From the NCBI GenBank assembly GCA_020632695.1, contig JACKFB010000010.1, positions 1-64,000 of the forward strand: DNA of 64,000 nt, written 5' to 3'. The notes beneath the pieces are model-generated. The model did no database searches and was not told the DNA's origin. It saw only the letters and a program-made list of their open reading frames with translations. The DNA comes from Deltaproteobacteria bacterium. Its GTDB lineage: Bacteria > Myxococcota_A > UBA9042 > PHBI01 > JACKFB01. Positions 1-8,839 of this stretch are shown piece by piece; the first letter of the stretch is position 1, and the number at the start of each line of letters is the position of its first letter. The translations under genes were made by a program, and so were the position numbers.

Positions 1-66
1 CCGGCCTCGGCCCTACCCCCGCCCCCGCCCCCAGCTGTCCGATCGATTTGAACGCGCGCCAGCGTC

Positions 67-72
67 TATGAT
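67..72 (+). promoter_or_regulatory. possible -10 element of the first lipoprotein gene
   Basis: TATGAT matches the TATAAT consensus at five of six positions and lies 32 bases before the chosen ATG. No convincing -35 sits at 16-18 bases. A TTGAAC at 48-53 is only 13 bases away, so this is a weak call. Bases 1-66 hold nothing else I recognise. Confidence 0.2.
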
Positions 73-104
73 AGATGCGGCCGCTTCCCGCACGCGAGGC
101 CCGG

Positions 105-2045
105 ATGCCGCATCTCTCTCGAACGCTGCTCTCGATGATCCTGCTGGGGTCCGCGCTGGTCGCGGCTTGTGAGGACTCGGGCAGCGGTGCGGGCGGCGGG
201 GCGGACTCGGCGGGGGATGTGGGGTTGGACTTCGGGCTGCCCGACGCCATCGTGGACGCCGGCGCCGACCTGGCCGGCTCGGATGGGCCGGGGCCGGGGG
301 GGCCGCCGACGCTGGACTTCGCGGCCGCCACCGGCGACGACGGCGAGTCCTGCCGCGGTGAGGCCTTCTGCGCGGTCATCATCGACCCCAGCGAGTCGCG
401 GAAGCTGGAGGTCGTCGTCAGCGAGGGCGGCGTGCCGGTGGCCGACCGGGTGGTCACCTTCAAGATCGACGGCGACGCGGCGGGCGTGGCGCAGATCTCG
501 GCGCTGTCCGCCTACTCGGACGCCGAGGGGCGCGCCAGCGTCGAGCTGCAGGTGAGCGGCGAGGAGCCGGCGTGGTTTCGCGTGCGCGCGCAGCTCTCCG
601 GTGCCGAGGTCGCGCCGGTCACCTTCGAGGTGGTCGTGGCGCCCGACGCGCGCGTGCCGCTGACCGTCCGCCCCAGCTACGCGGGTGAGCTGGACATCGC
701 CCAGGTGGCGGTGCGCGCCTTCGCCCAGTCCGCTCCGGGCGTGCCGGGCTGCGGGGACCCGGTGGCGCTGCTGGAGGGCCAGACGGCCGCCGCCGGCGAG
801 GCGCTGGCGCTGGACCTGGGGAGGCCGGCCCGCTTCCTCGAGCTGCCCGCGGGCAGCTACACCCTGGTCGCCAGCGGCGCCTCCGCCGACGGGACCGTCG
901 TCGCGCTGGGCTGCGACGCCGACCACGCCACCGTGAGCGCCAGCTCCGAGCTGGACCTGCCGCTGCCGATGGAGGACCGGGCCCCGCGCTTCAGCGGGAC
1001 CTTCGACATGACCGCCTCGGTGCCGATGGGCGACGTGCTGAGCGGCCCCTGGTCCGCCCGCAGCGCCCCGGCCTTCTCGCTGCTGGACGGCGAGCCGTCG
1101 GCGCTGGCCCTGCGGCTGTGCGGACTGGGCGCCGCCGACACGGCCCTGGCGACCCTGTGCGGTCAGCTCTTCAACGATCCCCTGGCGCCGGCCGCGGACG
1201 ACGCGACGGAGACCGGCAAGGCCGCGATCGCCCACATCGCCCAGAACGTCGGGGCGCTGCAGGACCAGGGCCCCTGGAAGGCCGCGCTGGCCGGCGGCGG
1301 CAGCACCCGAGGGGTCATCGAGCGCCTCGAGCTGCGAGGGAGCCTGCGCCTGCTGGCCGAACCGACCGGCGGGGCCTGGACCGAGGACCAGGCCCAGGAC
1401 GTGTGGGACGCGGTGGTCGCGCGCTACGGCGAGGCGGTGCCCTGCCCCGAGCCGGTCGAGCCCGGCTGCGGCAAGAAGAAGCTCTTCTTCGCCATGTTCC
1501 AGCCCGACTCACCGGTCGGCGGCGCCTTCTCGGCGACGATCACCCAGAGCCTCCTGCTGTCGGTGGGCTCCCACGACCTCGGGCTCCGCTACGGCGCGAT
1601 GGTGGACGCCGTGCTCGAGCGCGCGCTGCTGCCGGTGCTGCTGGGCGAACCGACGGCCACCCGCTGGGAGGACCTCATCGCGCTGGCGCTCGGCGGCCCG
1701 GGCTGCCTGGCCAAGACCGGCGCCGAGGGCTGCTGCGCGCGCTTCGCCACCGCCCTGGGCGAGAGCCAGCCAGGGGCGAACAACCCGATGGTGACGGCCT
1801 GCGAGGCGTGGATCACCGCCGGCGCGCAGAGCCTGCGTGCGCCCATGGTCGGTGCCGCCGACGCGGCGGGCGCCTTCACCAGCCTGGGCACACGAGAGCC
1901 CTGCCCGGCGGTCGACGACGACGCCGACCTGGTCATCGACCGGCTGGGCGCGGCCGAGACGCCGTGCACCTTCGACCTCGTCGTCGGCGACGAGGAGGAC
2001 ACCGTCGCGCTGGACCTCGGGGTCTACGGCGTCCGCGCGCCCTGA
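105..2045 (+). CDS. secreted lipoprotein with Ig-like (Big-1 type) domain
   Basis: 646 residues. I chose the ATG at 105, ten codons inside the longest frame, because it begins a clean lipoprotein signal (hydrophobic core ending LVAAC, with an acidic Ser/Gly/Ala-rich stretch after the Cys) and has GAGG about six bases upstream. Residues ~90-185 resemble a bacterial Ig-like group 1 fold of the kind found in invasin-like proteins (a VTFKI strand, then an EGRASVELQV strand). The rest is a Cys-containing domain I do not recognise. It probably sits on the outer membrane facing out or in the periplasm. The stop overlaps the end of miaA on the other strand by 22 bp. Function unknown. Confidence 0.75.
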   Translation: MPHLSRTLLSMILLGSALVAACEDSGSGAGGGADSAGDVGLDFGLPDAIVDAGADLAGSDGPGPGGPPTLDFAAATGDDGESCRGEAFCAVIIDPSESRKLEVVVSEGGVPVADRVVTFKIDGDAAGVAQISALSAYSDAEGRASVELQVSGEEPAWFRVRAQLSGAEVAPVTFEVVVAPDARVPLTVRPSYAGELDIAQVAVRAFAQSAPGVPGCGDPVALLEGQTAAAGEALALDLGRPARFLELPAGSYTLVASGASADGTVVALGCDADHATVSASSELDLPLPMEDRAPRFSGTFDMTASVPMGDVLSGPWSARSAPAFSLLDGEPSALALRLCGLGAADTALATLCGQLFNDPLAPAADDATETGKAAIAHIAQNVGALQDQGPWKAALAGGGSTRGVIERLELRGSLRLLAEPTGGAWTEDQAQDVWDAVVARYGEAVPCPEPVEPGCGKKKLFFAMFQPDSPVGGAFSATITQSLLLSVGSHDLGLRYGAMVDAVLERALLPVLLGEPTATRWEDLIALALGGPGCLAKTGAEGCCARFATALGESQPGANNPMVTACEAWITAGAQSLRAPMVGAADAAGAFTSLGTREPCPAVDDDADLVIDRLGAAETPCTFDLVVGDEEDTVALDLGVYGVRAP

Positions 2046-2995
2046 GCCGCGGCGCGGCGCAGCGTGACCAGCGCGTCGTCCGGGTCGCCGCCGAGCTGCT
2101 CGAGGCCATGCTCGCGCTGGCCGATGCCGCGAAACCAGGTGAGCTGCCGGCGCGCGTAGCGGCGGTGGCTGCCGGCGATGCGGGCGGCCAGTCCGGACGC
2201 GGGCACCCGGCCCTGGAGGTGCTCGACCACGTCGCGGTAGCCCAGGATCTGGAGGCCAGGGGCGGCCGGGTCCAGCCCGCCAGCCAGCAGGGCCTCCACC
2301 TCGGCCACCCAGCCGCGGGCCAGCATCTCGCCCACCCGGCGGTCGATGCGGCGGTGCAGGACCTCGCGCTCGGGCCAGAAGCCGTACACCTGTGCCGCGT
2401 ATCGCGGCGCTCCGAAGCCGTGGTCGGCCTGGAACTCGCCCAGCGCGCGCCCGGTGGCGCGATGGACGGCCAGCGCGCGGGCGATGCGCTGGCGGTCGGC
2501 GGGCGCGACCCGCGCGGCCACCGCCGGGTCGACCCGGGCCAGCTCGGCGTGCATCGCCTGGGGCCCACGGGCCTCGAGCTCGGCGGCCACCTCGGCGCGC
2601 ACGGCGTCCGGCACCTCGGGGATGGGGCTCAGCCCCTGCAGCAGCGCCCGCACCCACAGCCCGGTGCCGCCGCAGAGGATCGGCAGCCGGCCGCGCGCGC
2701 GCACCTCGGCGATGGCCCGGTCGGCGCGGGAGGCCCAGGCGGCCGCGTCCAGGCGCTGGTCGGGCCCCACCAGGTCGAGGAGGTGGTGCGGGACCCGCGC
2801 GCGCTCGTCGGCGCTCGGCTTGGCGGTGCCGATGTCCAGGCCGCGATGCACCTGCGCCGAGTCCACCGTCAGGATCTCGCCGCCCAGGGCCTCGGCCAGG
2901 CGCAGCGCCAGGGCGCTCTTGCCCGCTGCCGTCGGCCCCACCACGGCGAGCAGCGGCGGCCCGTCGGGGCGCTGGCTCACCTCCGGCCCGGTCAC
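2024..2995 (-). CDS. miaA: tRNA dimethylallyltransferase
   Basis: 323 residues, the usual size. Transfers a dimethylallyl group from DMAPP to N6 of A37 in tRNAs that read UNN codons. The P-loop GPTAAGKS is at ~20-27, followed by DSAQVHRGLDIGTAK (the family DSxQVYRGxDIGTAKP block, with His in place of the usual Tyr). The tRNA-handling segment GGTGLWVRALLQG and the C-terminal GYRDVVEHLQG and ARRQLTWFR blocks are all present. The GTG start lies in a 4-bp GTGA overlap with the mutL stop, so translation is probably coupled; a second GTG five codons in is possible. mutL-miaA adjacency is common in proteobacteria. Confidence 0.95.
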   Translation of the reverse strand: MTGPEVSQRPDGPPLLAVVGPTAAGKSALALRLAEALGGEILTVDSAQVHRGLDIGTAKPSADERARVPHHLLDLVGPDQRLDAAAWASRADRAIAEVRARGRLPILCGGTGLWVRALLQGLSPIPEVPDAVRAEVAAELEARGPQAMHAELARVDPAVAARVAPADRQRIARALAVHRATGRALGEFQADHGFGAPRYAAQVYGFWPEREVLHRRIDRRVGEMLARGWVAEVEALLAGGLDPAAPGLQILGYRDVVEHLQGRVPASGLAARIAGSHRRYARRQLTWFRGIGQREHGLEQLGGDPDDALVTLRRAAAQGARTP

Positions 2996-4785
2996 CGCCG
3001 GTGCATCCGGCGCTCGAGGTCGGCGAAGGGCACGTTCACCAGCACCGGGCGGCCGTGGGGGCAGTTCGCGCCGAGGTCGACGTCGTCCATCGCCTCGAGC
3101 AGGGCGCGGATCTCCTCGTTGTTCAAGCGGTCGCCGGCGCGCACGACCGTGTGGCAGGCCATGGTGGCGAAGAGCAGGTCGAGCTGCGCCTCGCCCAGCG
3201 ACGAACGCCCGATGTCGCAGAGCTCGGTGATGAGGTCGCGCACCAGCCCCTCGACGTCGCTCTTCGCCAGCAACGCCGGCACCGCGGTGACCTGCCAGGT
3301 GTTGCCGCCGAAGGGCTCCATGGCGAAGCCCAGGCGGTCCAGCGCGTCGCGGTGGTCGGTGAGGCTGGTGGCCTCCGACGCGCTCAGCTCGATCTGCAGC
3401 GGGAAGAGGAGCTGCTGCCTGGCCAGCCGCGCGGTGCAGTAGCCGGCCTTGATGCGCTCGTAGCCGACGCGCTCGTGGGCGGCGTGCTGGTCGATGATGA
3501 CCAGGCCCTCGCGGTCCTCGCAGATGAGCCAGGTGCGGTCGGCCTGCCCGATGACCCGCAGCCGCGAGAACACCGCGGCGCGCTGGCCGGGCCGGAAGTC
3601 CAGCTCCGAGGGCTGGGGCGCCGGCTCCGGGCTGGCCGGGTCGCCGGGCGGGCGCGGCGCCGACGCGGCCGGGTCGCGGGCCAGCCCCCAGGCGTCCATG
3701 GGCAGCGGCGTGGCGCGGGTCTCGCCGAGCGGCATCGGGGCCAGCGGCCGCGGCGGCGCGTAGAGCGGGTTCGGGTTGGCGCTGACCCAGGGCGTCGCCC
3801 GCAGGGTCTCGCGGCAGGCGCGGACGATGGCCTCGTGCACCTCGCCCGGCCGCACGAAGCGCACCTCGGCCTTGGCCGGGTGCACGTTGACGTCCAGCTC
3901 GTCGGGCGGCACCCACAGGTAGAGCACGGCGTGGGGGTGGCGCCCGCGCTCGAGCAGGTTGCCGTAGGCGCTGACGACGGCGTGCTGGACCACCCGGTCG
4001 CGGATGGGGCGGCCGTTGACGAAGGTGTGGACGCCGCGCGCCGTGGGGCTCTGGAAGGTGGGGTCGCTGATGAAGCCCAGCACGCGCACCGGGCCGTCCA
4101 GACGCACCTCGTAGAGATGCTCGGTGGTCTGGCGGCCCAGCACCTGGAAGATGCGGTGCTTGAGCGAGGGCGCCGAGGGGTGGTCCACGCCGACCCGCCC
4201 GTTGTGCCCCAGGCGCAGGTGCACGTGGGGATTGCCCAGCGCCGTGTCGGCGATGAGCGCGTGGATGTGGCCCATCTCGGTGGCCGTGCGCTTGAGGAAC
4301 TTCAGCCGCGCCGGCACCACGTGGAAGAGGTCGGCCACCTCGATGCGCGTGCCCACCGGCCCGCCGATGTCGCGCACGGCCGGCGCGCTGCCGCCGTCGA
4401 CGCGCAGCTCGGTGCCCACGCCGTCCTCGGCGGTGCGCGTGGCCAGGCAGAAGCGCGAGACCGACGCGATGGAGGGCAGCGCCTCGCCGCGGAAGCCCAG
4501 GGTGCCGATGGCCTGCAGGTCCTCGACCGTGTGGATCTTGCTGGTGGCGTGCCGCTCGACCGCCAGCACCGCGTCCTCGCGGCTCATGCCGTGGCCGTCG
4601 TCGACGACCCGGATGAGGCGGCGGCCGCCCTCTTCCACGTCGACGAAGATCGTGGTGGCGCCTGCGTCCAGCGCGTTCTCGACCAGCTCCTTCACCACCG
4701 ACGCCGGCCGCTCCACCACCTCGCCCGCGGCGATCTGGTTGGCGAGCGCCGGCGGCAGCACCGCTATGCGCGGGCCCTGGGTCAA
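2992..4785 (-). CDS. mutL: DNA mismatch repair protein MutL, endonuclease type
   Basis: 597 residues. The N-terminal GHKL ATPase shows ENALDAGAT (~37-44), DDGHGM (~62-67), TSKI and the GFRGEALPSI lid. The C-terminal dimerisation domain carries DQHAAHERVGYE at ~432-443, which fits DQHA(X)2E(X)4E, the metal-dependent nicking motif of MutL proteins from organisms without MutH. The ACHTVVRAG and CPHGRP motifs near the end complete the metal site. I take the TTG at 4785 as start because the conserved N-terminal block begins six residues later; it forms a TTGA overlap with the sspB stop. Acts with MutS after replication. Confidence 0.95.
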   Translation of the reverse strand: MTQGPRIAVLPPALANQIAAGEVVERPASVVKELVENALDAGATTIFVDVEEGGRRLIRVVDDGHGMSREDAVLAVERHATSKIHTVEDLQAIGTLGFRGEALPSIASVSRFCLATRTAEDGVGTELRVDGGSAPAVRDIGGPVGTRIEVADLFHVVPARLKFLKRTATEMGHIHALIADTALGNPHVHLRLGHNGRVGVDHPSAPSLKHRIFQVLGRQTTEHLYEVRLDGPVRVLGFISDPTFQSPTARGVHTFVNGRPIRDRVVQHAVVSAYGNLLERGRHPHAVLYLWVPPDELDVNVHPAKAEVRFVRPGEVHEAIVRACRETLRATPWVSANPNPLYAPPRPLAPMPLGETRATPLPMDAWGLARDPAASAPRPPGDPASPEPAPQPSELDFRPGQRAAVFSRLRVIGQADRTWLICEDREGLVIIDQHAAHERVGYERIKAGYCTARLARQQLLFPLQIELSASEATSLTDHRDALDRLGFAMEPFGGNTWQVTAVPALLAKSDVEGLVRDLITELCDIGRSSLGEAQLDLLFATMACHTVVRAGDRLNNEEIRALLEAMDDVDLGANCPHGRPVLVNVPFADLERRMHRR

Positions 4786-5393
4786 TCCTTCACGATCTTC
4801 AGGGAGGGGCGCTGGCGCGGCGGCCCGGGCTCGGGAGGCGCGCCGCCGGACTCGGGCGGCGGGTCGGTGTCCCCGGTCGCCGCCCCGCCCTTGATGACCG
4901 CCAGCCCCCGGCGGGGGACGGCCTCCAGGCTGCGCGGCCCGGTGGGCGGGCCCGACGCGCGTTGCGAGCGCGCCCGCTGCGGCGCCGGGGCAGGCCAGGG
5001 CGCCACCAGCACCGGCACGCCGCCGCCCGGGTCGCCCGGCGGCGTGTCGGGCGGCGCGAAGAAGGGGTCCAGCTCCGGCGGCATCGATGCCGGCCACAGC
5101 ATCCCCTGGTGCTCGTCGTCGGGCATGGTCAGGCCGAAGATGGCGTCCCACGGCAGGGTGCAGCCGAAGTTCTGGCGCTGGAACGAGAGCACCGCGTAGA
5201 TGCTGTCCTCGCCGATCTCCAGCGCCGGGAGCTGGAACTGCCACGCCACGTTGAGGCGCAGCACCGTGTCCTGGCCGAAGCGCGGGGGGACCACCACGCC
5301 CGGCGCGCGCGGGTCCAGGTGGATCATCACCATGCCGCGCTCGAGCAGCTCGAGCATCTTGTCCCGCTTCTGCCGTCTGCTCTCTTCGCTCAT
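4782..5393 (-). CDS. sspB: ClpXP adaptor, SspB family
   Basis: 203 residues from ATG 5393, which has GGGGGAG immediately upstream. SspB delivers ssrA-tagged and other substrates to ClpXP. The folded domain (residues ~10-120) has the family signature LERGMVMIHLDPRAPGVVVP, an NVAWQF strand and a WDAIFGL strand. A Pro/Gly-rich flexible linker follows, and the protein ends in RPSLKIVKD, very like the ClpX-binding tail of E. coli SspB. It is placed between the TolC-like gene and mutL and overlaps mutL by four bases. Confidence 0.88.
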   Translation of the reverse strand: MSEESRRQKRDKMLELLERGMVMIHLDPRAPGVVVPPRFGQDTVLRLNVAWQFQLPALEIGEDSIYAVLSFQRQNFGCTLPWDAIFGLTMPDDEHQGMLWPASMPPELDPFFAPPDTPPGDPGGGVPVLVAPWPAPAPQRARSQRASGPPTGPRSLEAVPRRGLAVIKGGAATGDTDPPPESGGAPPEPGPPRQRPSLKIVKD

Positions 5394-5441
5394 GCTCCCC
5401 CGCCGTGGTGCTGGCGTATCAGAAGCAGGAAGCCGGGGCAA

Positions 5442-6779
5442 TCATGGCAGCCTGCCCAGCGCCTCATCGAGCGCGACGAGCGCGTGGGCCAGCTCGCGGC
5501 GGGCGGCGACGTGCAGGCGGCGGGCGCGCAGGCGCGCGGTCTGGATCTGGAGCGCCCGCATGGGGTCGAGGGCCCCCTGGGCGCGGGCCAGGCGCGCCTG
5601 CTCGTCGGCTGCCTGCGCGGCGGGCAGGAGCACCGACTCCACCCGGCGCAGGCGCTCCGTCGCCGAGCGCACCGCCCCCCAAGCCGCCGCCACGCCGGTG
5701 GCCACCCGAGACACCTCGGCCTCCCAGGCGTAGCGCCGCCGGGTGCGTTCGGCGCGGGCCACGCGCAGGTCGGCGCCCGCCCAGCGCCAGAGCGGGATGT
5801 CGATGCCCAGCGCGAACCCGAAGCTCAGCGCGTCGGAGGCGGGGCCGACGTCGTACTCGGCCTGCACGAAGCTGAACCACGGGATCCGCTCGGCCCGCGC
5901 GCGCCACAGCGCGATGTCGGCGCCGTCCAGTCGCGACGCGGCCCGCGCCAGCGCCGGGTGACTCTGCAGCGCCTCGTCGACCAGCGCCTCCGGGTCCGCC
6001 GGGGGCGCCGCCTCGAACTGGGTGCCGCCGGGCGGGCCGGCCAGCTCCAGCGGAGCGCCGGGCGCCAGCCCCAGATGCGCCCGCAGGGCCCGGGCCGCCG
6101 CGTCGCGCGCCTCTTCCGGCAGCTCCGCGTCGGCGACCAGCTCGGCGCGCGACAGCTCGGTCAGCGCCACGTCCAGCGCCGTGCCCGCGCCCTGCGCCAG
6201 GCGCGCCGCGGCCAGCGACTGCTCCTCGGCGCGCAGGGCCTGCTCCTCGCGGGCGATGCGCGCCTCCTCGTCCGCCAGCACCAGGTCGGCGTGAAGCCGC
6301 CGCACCTCGGCCACCAGCGCCAGCTCCGCCTGCCGCAGCTCGGCGCGGGCCACCTCGGCCTCGAGCCTCGCGCTGGCGGCGCGCGCGGGGATCTCGCGCG
6401 GTCGCAGCGGATGGGCTCGCAGCGCCACCTCCAACCCGGTGGTCCCGTCGCGCACGTCGTCGAGGCGAAAGCGCGACAGCCGCAGCTCCAGGTCCTCTCG
6501 CCGGCGCGCGGCGTCCACGCCCGCCTCCACCGCCCGGGTCTCGGCCCTCAGCGCGCGGATGGCGGGATCCCGGTCCAGGGCGCGCCGGGCCAGCCGGGCG
6601 GCGTCCCAGGCCGTGGCGGCCTCCGCCGGCGGCGGCTGCGAGGCCTCGGCGGTGGCCTGCCAGACCTGCGCGGCGTCGCGGCCGGTCAGCCGCGTCACCT
6701 GGGGCGCGCAGGCCGGCGCACAGAGGGCCAGCGCCAGCGCGACCGCGCAGGCCGCGTCGCGGGCACCGCGCGAGGTCAC
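5442..6779 (-). CDS. TolC-like outer-membrane channel protein
   Basis: 445 residues. A member of the outer-membrane efflux protein family: long Ala/Glu/Arg-rich helices in two halves (around LRAETRAVEAGVDAARR and LDGADIALWRARAERIP), forming a beta-barrel plus periplasmic alpha-tunnel as a trimer. The N-terminal signal ends ALCAPACAPQ and may be lipidated at a Cys. The GTG start overlaps the stop of the HlyD-like gene by GTGA. As the last gene of the VTC-DUF4956-HlyD-TolC set it would be the outer-membrane exit duct. The substrate is not shown by the sequence. Confidence 0.85.
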   Translation of the reverse strand: MTSRGARDAACAVALALALCAPACAPQVTRLTGRDAAQVWQATAEASQPPPAEAATAWDAARLARRALDRDPAIRALRAETRAVEAGVDAARRREDLELRLSRFRLDDVRDGTTGLEVALRAHPLRPREIPARAASARLEAEVARAELRQAELALVAEVRRLHADLVLADEEARIAREEQALRAEEQSLAAARLAQGAGTALDVALTELSRAELVADAELPEEARDAAARALRAHLGLAPGAPLELAGPPGGTQFEAAPPADPEALVDEALQSHPALARAASRLDGADIALWRARAERIPWFSFVQAEYDVGPASDALSFGFALGIDIPLWRWAGADLRVARAERTRRRYAWEAEVSRVATGVAAAWGAVRSATERLRRVESVLLPAAQAADEQARLARAQGALDPMRALQIQTARLRARRLHVAARRELAHALVALDEALGRLP

Positions 6780-8839
6780 GGTCCGGGCCAGGGCAGCTCG
6801 GTCCAGGCCGGCGTGCTGGCGCCGGCGTCGAAGAGCACGAGCACCGTGCCCGGCGACGGCGCGAGCGCCAGGGCCTCGGGCCGCGACCCGGGCCATTGCT
6901 GGACCTGCCGGACCGGGAGCAGGCCGCCGGCCGCGAGGTCCGCCGCCCTCACCTGCCACACGGCGCCGCCCTCCTCGCGCGCGCCGGAGGCGGCCGGCGT
7001 GCCGCCGATGAGCAGCGTACCGTCGGGCAGGCGCAGCAGCTCGGAGATCCCGGCCGGCACGGTCGCCCCGTCGGCGGGGGCGCGGAGGCTGACCCGGGCG
7101 TGCAGCACCAGCCCGGCCCCGTCGAGCCGCCCCTCCCCGAAGAGGCGATCGGGGCGGGCCAGCCGCCAGATGAGCGCGCGATCCTCGCCGTCCAGCGGCG
7201 ACTTGAGACCCAGCAGCAGGGCCTCTCCGTCGGCGGTCATCCCTTCGATGTCGAGGGCGGCGGTGTCCTCGATGCCCAGCGCGCGCCTCTGGACCGGCTC
7301 CATCGCGTCCAGCAGGTCGGCCAGCAGCACCGAGGCCTCGACCTCCCAGCCGCGCCCGTCGGCGCGCAGCCGCGAGAAGCGCCGCCTCGCCTCCGGGCGC
7401 TTGCCGCGCTTGCTGTGGCTCTGGGACGCCAGCGCGTAGAGGCGCCCGTCGTGGCCCAGCGCCAGGCTCTCCAGGTCGTCGACCTCATCGACACCGCGGA
7501 CGGGCAGCGGCTCCGCGTCGACGCGGCCGTCGGCGCTCATGGCGAAGAGCCAGGGGCGGTGCTCGGTGGTGTCGGCGAGGCCGGTGTCGTCGCTGGCGAC
7601 CACGTAGCGCGAGAGCGCCGGCACCCAGACGGCGCCCGAGGGCTCGAAGCGCGAGCGCTCGGCCAGCGCCGCGGGGACCAGGATGGGGCGCGGCTCGCCG
7701 GTCTCGGGGCGGCGCGACGAGGCCACCGCCCCGCCGGCGGCGTCGCGCTCGCTGTCCAGCCGCACGTCGAGGGCCTGCCCGGGGATGAGCGGCACCGGGT
7801 CGTCCAGCAGCACCACCACGTCACGGCCCCAGACCCGATCGGTCAGGTTGGGCCGACAGCGGGTGGGCACCTCGTCGACGATGGGCCCCAGGCCCACCAC
7901 GCGGCCGTGCAGCGGCGCGGCGCCGTCACGGCGCTCCCAGGCAGTGACGCGATCGCCGACGCGCACGTCCAGGGCCACGCTCTCGGCGACGCAGGCGGTC
8001 ACGCGTCCGCCGCCGGGCGCGACCACGGTGGCGATGGGGCGCTCGGGGCCGGCCACGGCGCCCGCACGCAGCGAGACCGAGGCCACCTGTCCGTCGGCCG
8101 GCGCCCGCAGCGTGCGCGCCTCACGGCGGTCCAGGAGCGCGCGGATGCGGCTCTCCAGCACCTCGACCTCGCGCGCTCGCGGCGATGTCACGATGGCCAC
8201 CGTGTCTCCGCGCTCGGCGTCCAGGCGCCCGCGCGAGGCCTCGACCTCGGCCTGCTGGAGCGCGATGGCCCGGCGCGCTCCCTCGGCCTCGGCGCGGAGC
8301 CGGGCGATGCGCGCGTCCAGGTCCCCCAGGCTGCCGCGTCCCTGGAGCTGCGCGCTCACCAGCGCCTCCAGGCGCCGCCGCTCGCTCTCCTGGGAGCGCA
8401 GCTCGGCGGTGACGGCGCTGACCTGGGCGCGCATCTCGGCCAGGCGCCGCTCGGCGGTCCCGAGATCCACCTCCAGCCCACGCCGCGCCTCCGCCGCGTC
8501 GCGCTCGGCCTGCACGCGGGCGGCGGCCAGCTCTGCCTCGGCCAGCGCGCGCTCGGCCCGGAGCACGTCCAGCTCGTGGTCGATGGCGGCGGTGTCCAGG
8601 GTCGCCACGAGCTGCCCCTGGCGCACGGTCTGGCCCACCTCGACCGCCACCTCGGTCACGCGCGCGGTCTCCAGCGGCGCGATGGCGTGCTCGACGCCCT
8701 GGGCGAATCCGATGACGGAGCTCCCGAGCCGCAGGTCGCGCCACACCGCGGTCGCGGCCAGCACGGAGAGGCCGAACACCAGCCAGGGACCCAGCCGGGT
8801 GCGCAGCGCGTCGAAGGTCTCGCGGTTGCGGGGGGTCAC
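6776..8839 (-). CDS. HlyD-type membrane fusion protein fused to a propeller-like domain
   Basis: 687 residues, about twice the usual adaptor length. One inner-membrane helix (~16-33); the first lipoyl half around VEVGQTVRQGQLVATLD; a long Ala/Arg/Glu coiled coil (~85-240); the second lipoyl half (RAPADGQVASVSLRAG); and a beta-barrel domain to ~370. The remaining ~310 residues look like a beta-propeller: repeated strand/turn units such as SGAVWVPALSRYVVASDDTG, LESLALGHDGRLYALAS, IEGMTADGEALLLGL and ELLRLPDGTLLIGG, resembling DUF3616 or esterase-like phytase propellers. GTG start, in GTGA overlap with the DUF4956 gene. It is expected to link an inner-membrane machine to the TolC-like channel, with the propeller in the periplasm. 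Confidence 0.8.
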   Translation of the reverse strand: MTPRNRETFDALRTRLGPWLVFGLSVLAATAVWRDLRLGSSVIGFAQGVEHAIAPLETARVTEVAVEVGQTVRQGQLVATLDTAAIDHELDVLRAERALAEAELAAARVQAERDAAEARRGLEVDLGTAERRLAEMRAQVSAVTAELRSQESERRRLEALVSAQLQGRGSLGDLDARIARLRAEAEGARRAIALQQAEVEASRGRLDAERGDTVAIVTSPRAREVEVLESRIRALLDRREARTLRAPADGQVASVSLRAGAVAGPERPIATVVAPGGGRVTACVAESVALDVRVGDRVTAWERRDGAAPLHGRVVGLGPIVDEVPTRCRPNLTDRVWGRDVVVLLDDPVPLIPGQALDVRLDSERDAAGGAVASSRRPETGEPRPILVPAALAERSRFEPSGAVWVPALSRYVVASDDTGLADTTEHRPWLFAMSADGRVDAEPLPVRGVDEVDDLESLALGHDGRLYALASQSHSKRGKRPEARRRFSRLRADGRGWEVEASVLLADLLDAMEPVQRRALGIEDTAALDIEGMTADGEALLLGLKSPLDGEDRALIWRLARPDRLFGEGRLDGAGLVLHARVSLRAPADGATVPAGISELLRLPDGTLLIGGTPAASGAREEGGAVWQVRAADLAAGGLLPVRQVQQWPGSRPEALALAPSPGTVLVLFDAGASTPAWTELPWPGP

